Of a stretch of 33,350 nt of DNA, positions 22,492 to 31,110 are shown one piece after another; positions within the stretch are counted from its first letter, which is position 1; every line of letters starts with the position of its first letter. The notes below the pieces were generated by a model. That model did not search any database and was not told the origin of the DNA. It saw nothing but the letters and a program-made list of their open reading frames with translations. Both the position numbers and the translations under genes were made by a program. Source of the DNA: CBFHWY01 sp965659675 (lineage in GTDB: Bacteria; Bacteroidota; Bacteroidia; Flavobacteriales_G; Salibacteraceae); assembly GCA_965659675.1 (NCBI GenBank), contig CBFHWY010000027.1, positions 1-33,350 on the forward strand. The letters are read 5' to 3'.

Positions 22492-24303
22492 ATGCGGTAT
22501 TTCATCATCATTTTTCTCATTTCTAGCTTTTCAGCTTTTTCACAGACAAACATCAGTTTCTCCAACCCATTGGTGGAAGATATTCTTACAGGCGATAAGG
22601 ATCCAGGAACAGAACCATATTATCACGAAGTTGATCTTATCCACAACGCCTTTAGTTACTGTGAATTTAAAGATGAGATCAGTGCCGATTCTTTGAGGTC
22701 TTACCTTGAGAAGCTCTCAAGTTTTGAGAATCGAAATACTTTTTCTGATACTACTAGCAACTCCAGGGGAATTGGAGCCGCACGCAGGTGGATCATGCAA
22801 AAGCTGAGGAGTTTTGAAAACCCATCAAGCCAAATACAGCGCTTTGAATTCAGTTATCTTGATTTTGACATCACCAATAATACCTGTGGTTCGGGTAGAT
22901 TGAGAAACGTGATCGCGGTGAGGCCAGGATATCGTGCAGGAGAGGCGATCACCATTGTTGAGGCTCATATGGATTCGAGATGTGGTGGAAGATGTGACAC
23001 TTCCTGTGTGGCACATGGAGCAGATGATAATGGAAGTGGCACTGTCATGGTCATGGAACTAGCTCGTGTTCTTGCTCATAGAAACTATCCAGGTACCGTG
23101 GTTTTCATGCTGACAACTGGGGAGGAGCAAGGCCTACTCGGAGCTGGCGCATTAGCCGAATGGTGTGAGCAGAATGATGTTGAGGTCAAGGCAGTATTTA
23201 ACAGCGATATTATTGGTGGAATATTTTGTGGAGAAACCGCATCACCGCCAACCACCTGCGCAACAGAAGGAAGTATTGACAGTACAAGGCTGAGAGTATT
23301 CGCTGCTGCCTCAGAACAGCTCGGTAGTAGAAATCAAGCGAGGTGGATCAAACTCAATTATGAGAAGTTCCTGGTAAAGAATGTAAAAGTCCCCATGCAA
23401 ATTCAGGTGATGAATCAAGAAGACAGAACGGGTAGAGGAGGAGACCATATTCCATTCCGCCAGAGAGGTTATAACGCAACAAGGTTCACATCTGCGGTGG
23501 AACACGGTAATGGTGCTGGAAACTCTGACCCAGACTATCATGATCGGCAGCACTCCACGGATGATGTTATTGGTGTGGATACTGACAATGATGGAGAACT
23601 CGATAGTTTATTCATCGATTTTAACTACCTCGCACGAAACACGGTCATCAATGCTGCCATGGCAAGCTGGTCTGCCTTATGTGATACGGCACCTCAGTTC
23701 AGCATTGACCCTGCAGCAAACGGTGGCGCAACGATCACTATCGAAGGGGATTCCTGGCAGGGAAACACCTATTTGGTAGGTGTAAGAAACCCTGCGAGTA
23801 CTGATACCACCTACATGTTTGATCATATCTATTCTTTCACAAACGCCAAAACCTTTGTGATTCCAGGTGTAAGCAGCGGTGAGGCCTATTTCGTTTCCCT
23901 GGCCAGATCGGGAGGCATTAACAAGCCAATAGGCATATGGACCGATGGCCAGCTTCTGATCGCTTCCCAAACGACCAACCCAGGTCAGGAATATGAATTG
24001 CCTTATGCAGATTGTGAAACGGGACCTATTTCTTTAAAGGAAGGGGAAGTACAGTATCAGTTCAAACTTATGCCTAACCCTGCCAAAACATCCCTTACAC
24101 TGAGTTCAAAAGGACTCGGCGCCTACGAAATATGGGAGGTTCGACTAAGGGATATTCGCGGTAGAAATGTGATCTCAAAGAGCAGTATGGGCAATAAAAG
24201 CTTCACATTGAATACTCAGTTCATTGAGCCTGGTGTTTATCTCACCCAATTCATAGTGAAGGGAGATGTGGTATATAACGAGAAGTTGGTTATCGCGCCG
24301 TAG
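22492..24303 (+). CDS. T9SS-secreted M28 family metallopeptidase
   Basis: A 603-aa zinc aminopeptidase-like enzyme exported by Sec and then the type IX system. It has an SPI signal peptide (ending AFSQ) and an M28 catalytic domain with predicted zinc ligands His159, Asp178 (in GADDNGSG), Glu212 (TTGEEQG, Glu211 being the general base), Asp239 (FNSDIIGG) and His350 (DYHDRQHSTDD); RGGDHIPF is also typical. A beta-sandwich linker follows. The last ~80 residues form a type A T9SS sorting domain (LMPNPAKTSLTL...GVYLTQFIV...NEKLVIAP). Between His159 and Asp178 lies an unusual cysteine cluster (Cys164, 168, 172). It ends by overlapping the convergent membrane/TPR gene by 14 bp. Confidence 0.93.
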   Translation: MRYFIIIFLISSFSAFSQTNISFSNPLVEDILTGDKDPGTEPYYHEVDLIHNAFSYCEFKDEISADSLRSYLEKLSSFENRNTFSDTTSNSRGIGAARRWIMQKLRSFENPSSQIQRFEFSYLDFDITNNTCGSGRLRNVIAVRPGYRAGEAITIVEAHMDSRCGGRCDTSCVAHGADDNGSGTVMVMELARVLAHRNYPGTVVFMLTTGEEQGLLGAGALAEWCEQNDVEVKAVFNSDIIGGIFCGETASPPTTCATEGSIDSTRLRVFAAASEQLGSRNQARWIKLNYEKFLVKNVKVPMQIQVMNQEDRTGRGGDHIPFRQRGYNATRFTSAVEHGNGAGNSDPDYHDRQHSTDDVIGVDTDNDGELDSLFIDFNYLARNTVINAAMASWSALCDTAPQFSIDPAANGGATITIEGDSWQGNTYLVGVRNPASTDTTYMFDHIYSFTNAKTFVIPGVSSGEAYFVSLARSGGINKPIGIWTDGQLLIASQTTNPGQEYELPYADCETGPISLKEGEVQYQFKLMPNPAKTSLTLSSKGLGAYEIWEVRLRDIRGRNVISKSSMGNKSFTLNTQFIEPGVYLTQFIVKGDVVYNEKLVIAP

Positions 24304-26563
24304 ATTCGCTTACTCCACATTGCTTTTTACAATTGCTGAGGCTTTGCATCTCGTTTTGTGTCAACTCTGGGGTGTAATTCGCTTTTTCGAGATAAGGTTT
24401 TGCGCTCATGCAATCACCAGACTGACAATAACTAACTCCGAGATTATAATTTAGAATCGGATCATCTGGCTTCAATTCATGGGCCTTGATCATGTACTCG
24501 TACCATTTGTTGGTGTATAGTCCCTGATTTTTAGGATCAGCCTGCATGAGCAGATTCTGGCATTGAGCCATAAGAGCGAATATTTGGGAGCGTTCTTCGA
24601 TCCTGGTAGCAGTTTTCAGGCTTCCCATTGCGTCAAATGGTTTTCCCAGGCTCATTTGTACCTGCGCAATTCCCAATAGGTAATCAACACCCTCTCTGTC
24701 GAGTTCATAGCCTCTGGTAAAGTATTGATAGGCACTCTTAAGTAGCTTGGTTTTCTTATCTATGTCTTGTTGCATATTGGACAAAAGCAGGTAAGCATTT
24801 CCTGCTGATAGGATGGCTTTTAGATCATTCGGTTCTTGCTGCAAAACCTTTTCACTTCTTTTTATGGAAAGGTCATGCCGGCCTATCGACTCAAAGTATA
24901 AACTCGCCTGATAATCGAGGTCAAGCTCAGGGCTTTCAACAGAGAAGAAAGGATTCACTATTGTACTAAGGGCAGAAGCAATACTCGATGATTTAAGTTC
25001 AGGAAGCTCCTCAAAAATATTTTCTCTTTCAAAAAGTGCTTTAGCGCTATACTCCAATACATTCTTTTTGCGGTTTACATAAACCACTGCTACAGGATCA
25101 GCATAGCTCAGTTCCCAATTGGGCTTGTTCAGCAGGAACTGGTGAAGAGCTGGGAATTGAATCCGATTCAAAACTGCATAGCCAAAGTCATATTTATCGT
25201 GAAACTTGTCGAAATCTGCTGGGTATGCAGCCATTTGATTAAATGCCTGGAAAAATTCCGCTGGAAAAATATCGAGGTCTCTGAAGTCTATGAAAGACCT
25301 GAACTCTGGCTTGAGATCCCAGAGGAGATAAGAGGACACAAGGTAGTCGGAGAAACAGGGTCCAGCCAGCTCCTTTTCACGTATAAATCGGGCGGCTCCG
25401 ATAGGATTGTCGATAGCCGAAACTTTTAAGCCATAACGATAGTCAGAATCGAACTTCTTGTAGAGGTAATTACTGACAATGGAGATATAGAATAGAATAG
25501 AAAGCGATAAGGCTGCGATATCTTGTAGCTTAAAACGTCTGAGTTTATCAGAAAGAATGTTCAAGCTGATCAATACTGCCGGAATTGACCAAACAAAGAA
25601 GAAAGGCAGATTACGGTGAGCGGTCAAACCCAGATAAGTAAAAGCTGCAAACATGATCCAATAAGCTATGCCTAGTGGATTGTCCAGTCGCTTTATCAGC
25701 CCGCCCTTAGATTGTCCGACAAGGATAATGCTGAGCAGGGATATAACAAGAACCCCGATGGCAATGTAGGGCTCTTCTTGCTGCCAGTAATAGTCTGTTT
25801 GAAAGGAGTAAAGTTCGGTAGTGAATTTATTTTGTCCGACCTGACCAAAGATCTCAAGCGGGTGGATCAGCATGTAGAAGCCTCGCGGATTTACCGCCAC
25901 GCTTAGCAATGCAATAGAAGTAGCAATTAATACACTCTTGTCTGCCTGCGATTTTAACTTTAGCACAAATGATCGCAGGATCTCCGATCCAAGAACAACC
26001 AATAGAATCACCATTCCGGTACCGTAAGCCTCGTGAAGGTTGGTCCATAAAATCTGAAGAGGAATAAGTAAGTAAATGTGCCATGAAGCTCGCTTCAGGT
26101 GGATCAAATAGATCATCAAAAACAGAGCGGAGAACAAGTGGCTGATCATTTCAGGGCGGCCATTCATTCTAAAGTTCATTCCCAGGAAAACAACGATGAT
26201 CGATATCGTAAGGGCAAAAACGGAGGAACTGTCTTTAAAAAAGAGCCGTGAAATTTTCCAGGTGACCCAAAGCAATGTAAGGTTAACAAGCGCCTGCATT
26301 AGGTAAAGAAGTTCGGCTCCACCCAATTGATAGAACATGGCTTGAAACACTTCAAAAAGCCATTTCACATTGATCCAGGCTACACCTTCATGCGTGAAAG
26401 AAAAAATGTCGCTTCGCGGAATACTGAAATTACTCAGGATATAGTCCCCAGTGAGAAGCTGCCACCAGAGGTCTGGTTCTCTAAGTTGCTTGAATGAGAG
26501 TGCAAGCCCAACCAGGATCAGAACCAGGAAACTTATGTAACGAATGAGCTTTTGCGTGTTCAA
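24290..26563 (-). CDS. Polytopic membrane protein with C-terminal TPR region
   Basis: A 757-aa protein in two parts. Residues 1 to about 400 hold roughly ten membrane helices. The first loop after helix 1 reads REPDLWWQLLTGDYIL...DIFSFTHEG, the acidic EPDLWW loop seen in GT-C-like (PMT/ArnT-type) membrane proteins. After a soluble region (~400-550), residues ~560-745 are tetratricopeptide-like repeats (for example PDDPILNYNLGVSYCQSGD). A lipid-linked sugar transferase is possible but unproven. The start is TTG at 26563; no ATG precedes the first membrane helix. It is divergent from the NRAMP-related gene (57 bp) and its end overlaps the M28 gene. Confidence 0.8.
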   Translation of the reverse strand: MNTQKLIRYISFLVLILVGLALSFKQLREPDLWWQLLTGDYILSNFSIPRSDIFSFTHEGVAWINVKWLFEVFQAMFYQLGGAELLYLMQALVNLTLLWVTWKISRLFFKDSSSVFALTISIIVVFLGMNFRMNGRPEMISHLFSALFLMIYLIHLKRASWHIYLLIPLQILWTNLHEAYGTGMVILLVVLGSEILRSFVLKLKSQADKSVLIATSIALLSVAVNPRGFYMLIHPLEIFGQVGQNKFTTELYSFQTDYYWQQEEPYIAIGVLVISLLSIILVGQSKGGLIKRLDNPLGIAYWIMFAAFTYLGLTAHRNLPFFFVWSIPAVLISLNILSDKLRRFKLQDIAALSLSILFYISIVSNYLYKKFDSDYRYGLKVSAIDNPIGAARFIREKELAGPCFSDYLVSSYLLWDLKPEFRSFIDFRDLDIFPAEFFQAFNQMAAYPADFDKFHDKYDFGYAVLNRIQFPALHQFLLNKPNWELSYADPVAVVYVNRKKNVLEYSAKALFERENIFEELPELKSSSIASALSTIVNPFFSVESPELDLDYQASLYFESIGRHDLSIKRSEKVLQQEPNDLKAILSAGNAYLLLSNMQQDIDKKTKLLKSAYQYFTRGYELDREGVDYLLGIAQVQMSLGKPFDAMGSLKTATRIEERSQIFALMAQCQNLLMQADPKNQGLYTNKWYEYMIKAHELKPDDPILNYNLGVSYCQSGDCMSAKPYLEKANYTPELTQNEMQSLSNCKKQCGVSESTAR

Positions 26564-26620
26564 GCGATTGGACCTTTGTCTGAATAAACTAGCTTTGAGG
26601 GAACCTATTCATTTCTTGAA

Positions 26621-27874
26621 TTGACCAAATATAGAGATTTACTAAGGAGTTTGGGACCCGGACTTCTCTATGCAGGAGCTGCCATTGGAGTGTCTCATTT
26701 AGTGCAGTCTACAAGGGCAGGAGCAAACTTTGGTGCCATCATGGTGCTTGTTGTTTTGCTTGCCAATGCGCTTAAATATCCCTTTTTTGAATTTGGTCCG
26801 CGATACGCTGCCGCTACAGGCAAGTCTATTCTTCATGGATATCGGAAGATCGGTAAATGGGCACCCGCCTTATTTCTTATTCTCACGATCTCCACGATGT
26901 TCACCGTGCAGGCGGCAATCACGATCGTAACAGCCGGGCTAGCTGAGGAGATCAGTGGAATTGATGCTGCCCCCTGGAAGTGGAGCCTTTTCATACTTGT
27001 TATATGCAGTGGAGTCCTATATATAGGAGGGTACTCTGTGTTGGATAAATTAATGAAGTATGTGATCGTGGGACTGGCGTTAACGACTGTACTCGCGCTC
27101 ATATCTGCACAGACTGGAAACTTTGTCAAGTTAGAGACAGCGAAACTGGAATTTGACTTTGCGAATGAGATACATGTCTATTTTCTTATCGCGTTGATCG
27201 GTTGGATGCCGGCACCGGTAGATATCGCGGTTTGGCAATCAGTATGGACCGTTGCCAAAAATAGAACGATCAAAAGACAACTTACGACTAAGGAGGTCAG
27301 TTTCGACTTCAAACTAGGCTTTTGGGGTACGGCTATTCTTGCCGCATGCTTCGTTTTATTAGGGTCTACCGTCCTCTATGGTTCTGGAGTTGAGCTAGAA
27401 TCATCTGGCTCTGGTTTTGCTGCTCAATTAATAGGGATCTATACTTCGAGCATTGGTAGTTGGGCCTATCCATTCATCGCGCTTGCTGCCTTTACTACCA
27501 TGTTCAGTACAAGCCTGACCTGTTTGGATGCCTTTCCTAGAGTAATTAGTCCAAGTATAAAGATTCTCTTTCCTTCAGGTTTCTCAGAAGGTCGGCAGCA
27601 CATGATCTACAATGTGAGTCTCTTTGTATTGCTTCTTGGAACAGTGATCATCATCACCTTCTTTGCTGAGAATATGAAAGGCCTCGTTGATCTGGCAACC
27701 ACGATATCCTTTATGACAGCACCCTTTATTGCCTGGTTGAATTATAAAGCAGTTACACTTAAGGATTTCCCAGATTCTCATAAACCAGGCAAAGGAATGA
27801 AGTTGCTGAGTGCGGCAGGACTATTTTTTCTCTTAGGCTTGGGGTTCTACTTCGTTTTCCTGCGTTTCTTTTGA
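26621..27874 (+). CDS. NRAMP-related membrane transporter lacking canonical metal-site motifs
   Basis: A 417-aa protein with about eleven membrane helices and the NRAMP-like opening SLGPGLLYAGAAIG. In true NRAMP Mn/Fe transporters helix 1 carries D-P-G-N and helix 6 M-P-H. Here the aligned positions are Gly23-Val-Ser-His26, and helix 6 reads GWMPAPVDIAVWQ (Met196-Pro-Ala198). The aspartate and asparagine that coordinate the metal are missing, so automatic labels such as 'Mn2+ transporter' are doubtful. The substrate could be another cation or an organic solute. It starts at TTG (26621), the only start consistent with the conserved N-terminus. The end overlaps the convergent gene by 28 bp. Confidence 0.88.
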   Translation: MTKYRDLLRSLGPGLLYAGAAIGVSHLVQSTRAGANFGAIMVLVVLLANALKYPFFEFGPRYAAATGKSILHGYRKIGKWAPALFLILTISTMFTVQAAITIVTAGLAEEISGIDAAPWKWSLFILVICSGVLYIGGYSVLDKLMKYVIVGLALTTVLALISAQTGNFVKLETAKLEFDFANEIHVYFLIALIGWMPAPVDIAVWQSVWTVAKNRTIKRQLTTKEVSFDFKLGFWGTAILAACFVLLGSTVLYGSGVELESSGSGFAAQLIGIYTSSIGSWAYPFIALAAFTTMFSTSLTCLDAFPRVISPSIKILFPSGFSEGRQHMIYNVSLFVLLLGTVIIITFFAENMKGLVDLATTISFMTAPFIAWLNYKAVTLKDFPDSHKPGKGMKLLSAAGLFFLLGLGFYFVFLRFF

Positions 27875-28860
27875 TTGGGTTTTAGCTCAAGAACCACAGG
27901 AAGGTGGTCTGAATAGCCTCCATAAACCTTAGACCTTCCGTAGTATCGGCTAGGCAAACTGTCTTTGGCGGATTTGTTATAGTAAAGCATCCAATTTCTC
28001 TTAAAGACATAGTCGGTATCATGAACTGGCTTGAGGTTGTCTGAAATGATCATATGGTCTAGTGCACCCCATTCTCCTCTATAATTGTGAGTACCGCTTC
28101 CCGCAGCATCTTCATCTTCCATCAGATCACTCAGCCCAACTGAAGGATCAGCTACTCCTAAAACCTCCTGAACGCTTTTATTAGTGGGATAGTCATTCAG
28201 GTCTCCTATGATGATATGACGGGATCCAGGAATGGCAGCTCGCAATGAATCGTAGGTAGATCTGAGTTGTTGAGCTGCTTTTATCCGTTTTGGCTCAGAC
28301 TTTTCTTGTCCACCGTATCGCGATGGCCAGTGATTGACATAAAGGCAAAAGGTATCATTCTCTATGGTTCCTATACTTACCAATATGTCTCTGGTATTCC
28401 TTCTTCCTTCTAGCTTAATTTTCTGAGGAAAACTGTGAATGGGTCGATAAGCAGCAGGATCATAGATCAGGGCATTGTCAATACCCCGTTGATCGGGGCT
28501 TTCGAAGTGAATGACTTGCATTTTCTTTTTTCGGAGTTCTTTTGAATTTAGGATGAGGTCCTCTACGACAAAACGGTTCTCTACCTCACAAAGTCCAAGA
28601 ATATCAGCATCAATTGCTTCTAATACCTGAATGATATTCGTCCTTTTCTGATTATACTTTTCGGTGTTGTGATCCTTTTTAGAGCCTGGAGTAAATTCAG
28701 CATCGTTCTTATTTGGAGCATCAATCGTATCAAAGAGATTTTCAAGGTTGTAGAATGCGATTTTTAAATTTTCCGCCTTGTCAGAACGACTTGATAATGG
28801 TCTACTGCAAGAATGTCCCAGGCTTGCAAGTGCAACAAGTAGTAGTGTGAGCTGTTTCAT
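27847..28860 (-). CDS. Secreted endonuclease/exonuclease/phosphatase-family protein
   Basis: A 337-aa EEP-fold metal-dependent hydrolase. Motifs in order: FYNLENLFD (Asn), LGLCEVEN (metal-binding Glu), VNHWPSRYGG (His), IIGDLNDYP (catalytic Asp and Asn), ALDHMIIS, and YSDHLPVVL (Asp-His). A signal peptide is present; Cys18 in SLGHSC may be lipidated, though the lipobox is weak. The substrate may be nucleic acid or a phosphoester. Two TTG codons upstream are open, but the ATG at 28860 gives the best signal peptide. The gene is divergent from the CBM9-DUF5916 gene and overlaps the NRAMP-related gene at its 3' end. Confidence 0.9.
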   Translation of the reverse strand: MKQLTLLLVALASLGHSCSRPLSSRSDKAENLKIAFYNLENLFDTIDAPNKNDAEFTPGSKKDHNTEKYNQKRTNIIQVLEAIDADILGLCEVENRFVVEDLILNSKELRKKKMQVIHFESPDQRGIDNALIYDPAAYRPIHSFPQKIKLEGRRNTRDILVSIGTIENDTFCLYVNHWPSRYGGQEKSEPKRIKAAQQLRSTYDSLRAAIPGSRHIIIGDLNDYPTNKSVQEVLGVADPSVGLSDLMEDEDAAGSGTHNYRGEWGALDHMIISDNLKPVHDTDYVFKRNWMLYYNKSAKDSLPSRYYGRSKVYGGYSDHLPVVLELKPNQKKRRKTK

Positions 28861-28875
28861 CGTCAACAAAGATAT

Positions 28876-31110
28876 TTGGAAAGCTTCCTTAAATCTTCAA
28901 TTGAAAGCTACATTTGCCGAATTAATATTAGAGCCATCAGGACAGGGTGTATAATACTGCTTTTAGTCTTTCTCGGATTTAACGGCCTGTCTCAGAAGAT
29001 AGGGCTTCTAGAAGGTGAAATCCTGTTGGATGGTATTCCTGATGAAGCCCAATGGTCAGATGCCGAAGTGCTGACCAACTTTACCCAGCAATTTCCAACG
29101 GATACTGCACCGGCAATAAATCGCACCGAGGTTAGGTTATTGAGCGATGATGAATACCTCTATCTATCTGCCACTTGCTTTGATTCGAAGGAGGGAGAGT
29201 ATATCATTCAATCCCTGAAAAGAGATTTTGATCACAACTCAAATGATGCTTTCATAGTCGTTATTGATCCATTTGAAGACCTTGTAAATGGATTTTACTT
29301 CGCTGTCAGTCCAACAGGGGTTCAGGCTGAAGCATTATTACCGAATGGAGGAGGATCACCGGATCTTTTCTGGGATAACCTCTGGTATTCAAAGGTGAAA
29401 ACTTACTCAGATCGCTGGACAGTCGAGATGAAGATTCCGTATCGCACTCTGCGATTTAAGGCTGAAAAACCCGACTGGAGGTTCAACTTTGCCCGTACAG
29501 ATTACAAAACAAATGAGATCACTGCCTGGGCGCCTGTTCCAAGGAACTTTGATATCAGTTCCCTGGCTTTTGGTCGATCATTAAGGTTTGAAGAAGCACC
29601 TCTCAAGCAGCGTTATAATATATCCTTGATACCGAGTTTGATCGCAAATCACAGTGAGGATTACCTCGCAAATGAAAATAAAACCGGCCTGGAGGCCAGT
29701 ATGGATGCCAAGGTTGTGGTGTCTAGTTCGTTAAACCTGGACCTTACAGTGAACCCTGATTTCTCACAGGTTGAAGTAGATAGACAGGTAACGAACCTTA
29801 CCCGTTTTTCCGTTTTCTTTCCTGAGCGACGAACTTTCTTTTTGGAGAATTCTGACCTTTTTGAGCGCTTTGGTTTTCGACAGATACGCCCATTTTTCTC
29901 CAGACGGATCGGTTTGTATGAGCGTCAGCCTGTACCGATCATAGCAGGTGCCAGGTTAAGTGGAAAGTTGAGTCAGGATTGGCGCATCGGTGCAATGAGC
30001 ATGCAAACGGAGGGTGATTCTGAACGTGGCTTAAGGGCCAATAACTACAGTGTGGCCGCGGTGCAGGGACAGATCTTTGGTCGGTCGAATATTGCAGCAA
30101 TTTTGGTCAATAGGCAAGGCTTTTTGCGGGATAGTCCGATCTGGTCGGATTATAATCGCGTAGCGGGATTGGATTACGATATCTATTCCAAGGATAATCA
30201 TTGGCGTGGAAAGGTCTTTTATCACCGTTCTTTCTCCCCGAACGTCACAGAGAAGTGCGACGCCAATGCCTCCTGGATCATGTACCGAACCAGAAAGTGG
30301 TTTGTCATGTGGAACCATGAATATGTAGGAGAGAACTACAGAGCTGAAACCGGATTTGTGAGAAGAAATACGCTGTATGACCCCGAGCGAGACACAACAG
30401 TTGGTTATACCTATTGGCGCTTAGAACCCAAGATAGGCTATACCATGTATCCTGAGAATGGCATTGTGAACCGTCATGGTCCAAGTGTTTATCTAGATCA
30501 TTACATGGATTCTACTTTTTTCACAACCGATTATTTGATCCGAAGTGCATATGAGATCTGGTTTCAGAATACAAGCTATTTAAGGTTGAGCCATGAAGAG
30601 AAATTCACATTTCTGCAATTTGACGCAGACATCACATTCATTGGTAAAGAGGAGTTAGCATCAGGAGGTTATAATTATCGGGATTTCGGTATCTCCTGGA
30701 ACTCTGACCGACGCAGATTGTGGAACCTGGGTCTTGAGATGGATGCTGGTCAATATTATCTTGGTACACGGTTTCGCACTGGAGTCAACTTTTCGTATCG
30801 TGCTCAACCCTGGGGTATCTTCTCTGTGAGTTATAATCGAAACGAACTGCGCAATGCCAACGGCTTTCAAAGTGCTTTTCTTGACCTCTTTGGTGCTCGG
30901 GTAGACCTTACCTTCACAGAGAAACTGTTCTTCGCCTCTTTTGTCCAGTACAATACTCAGGGAGACATTTTAACTTCCAATACGAGATTCCAGTGGAGGT
31001 TTAAGCCGATGAGTGATCTGTTCATCGTGTATACTGATAACTATGATGCCTTGCTTCAAGCTCAGAACCGAGCCTTCATATTGAAGCTGATCTACTGGTT
31101 CAACGTTTAG
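28876..31110 (+). CDS. CBM9-like / DUF5916 outer-membrane barrel protein
   Basis: A protein of up to 744 aa. After a hydrophobic signal segment (GCIILLLVFLGFNGLSQ) comes a carbohydrate-binding-module-9-like domain (about residues 48-235, with EILLDGIPDEAQWSDAE and AFIVVIDPFEDLVNGFYF). A long DUF5916 barrel follows (VNPDFSQVEVDRQVTNLTRFSVFFPERRTFFLEN is the family's most recognisable stretch). Such proteins are frequent in Bacteroidota, probably in the outer membrane, and of unproven function. The annotated start is TTG at 28876, but a perfect -7 box sits inside the reading frame at 28909-28916, and no ATG or GTG precedes the signal segment. The true start may be an ATT near 28921-28927. The end overlaps the porin gene by 4 bp. 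Confidence 0.85.
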   Translation: MESFLKSSIESYICRINIRAIRTGCIILLLVFLGFNGLSQKIGLLEGEILLDGIPDEAQWSDAEVLTNFTQQFPTDTAPAINRTEVRLLSDDEYLYLSATCFDSKEGEYIIQSLKRDFDHNSNDAFIVVIDPFEDLVNGFYFAVSPTGVQAEALLPNGGGSPDLFWDNLWYSKVKTYSDRWTVEMKIPYRTLRFKAEKPDWRFNFARTDYKTNEITAWAPVPRNFDISSLAFGRSLRFEEAPLKQRYNISLIPSLIANHSEDYLANENKTGLEASMDAKVVVSSSLNLDLTVNPDFSQVEVDRQVTNLTRFSVFFPERRTFFLENSDLFERFGFRQIRPFFSRRIGLYERQPVPIIAGARLSGKLSQDWRIGAMSMQTEGDSERGLRANNYSVAAVQGQIFGRSNIAAILVNRQGFLRDSPIWSDYNRVAGLDYDIYSKDNHWRGKVFYHRSFSPNVTEKCDANASWIMYRTRKWFVMWNHEYVGENYRAETGFVRRNTLYDPERDTTVGYTYWRLEPKIGYTMYPENGIVNRHGPSVYLDHYMDSTFFTTDYLIRSAYEIWFQNTSYLRLSHEEKFTFLQFDADITFIGKEELASGGYNYRDFGISWNSDRRRLWNLGLEMDAGQYYLGTRFRTGVNFSYRAQPWGIFSVSYNRNELRNANGFQSAFLDLFGARVDLTFTEKLFFASFVQYNTQGDILTSNTRFQWRFKPMSDLFIVYTDNYDALLQAQNRAFILKLIYWFNV
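28909..28916 (+). promoter_or_regulatory. Candidate -7 box inside the DUF5916 reading frame
   Basis: TACATTTG exactly matches TAnnTTTG and is followed by CCGA, the same tetranucleotide found after the hpt box. It lies 31 nt downstream of the only conventional start codon (TTG 28876) and before the signal peptide. If used, translation must begin downstream at a non-standard codon. Confidence 0.4.
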
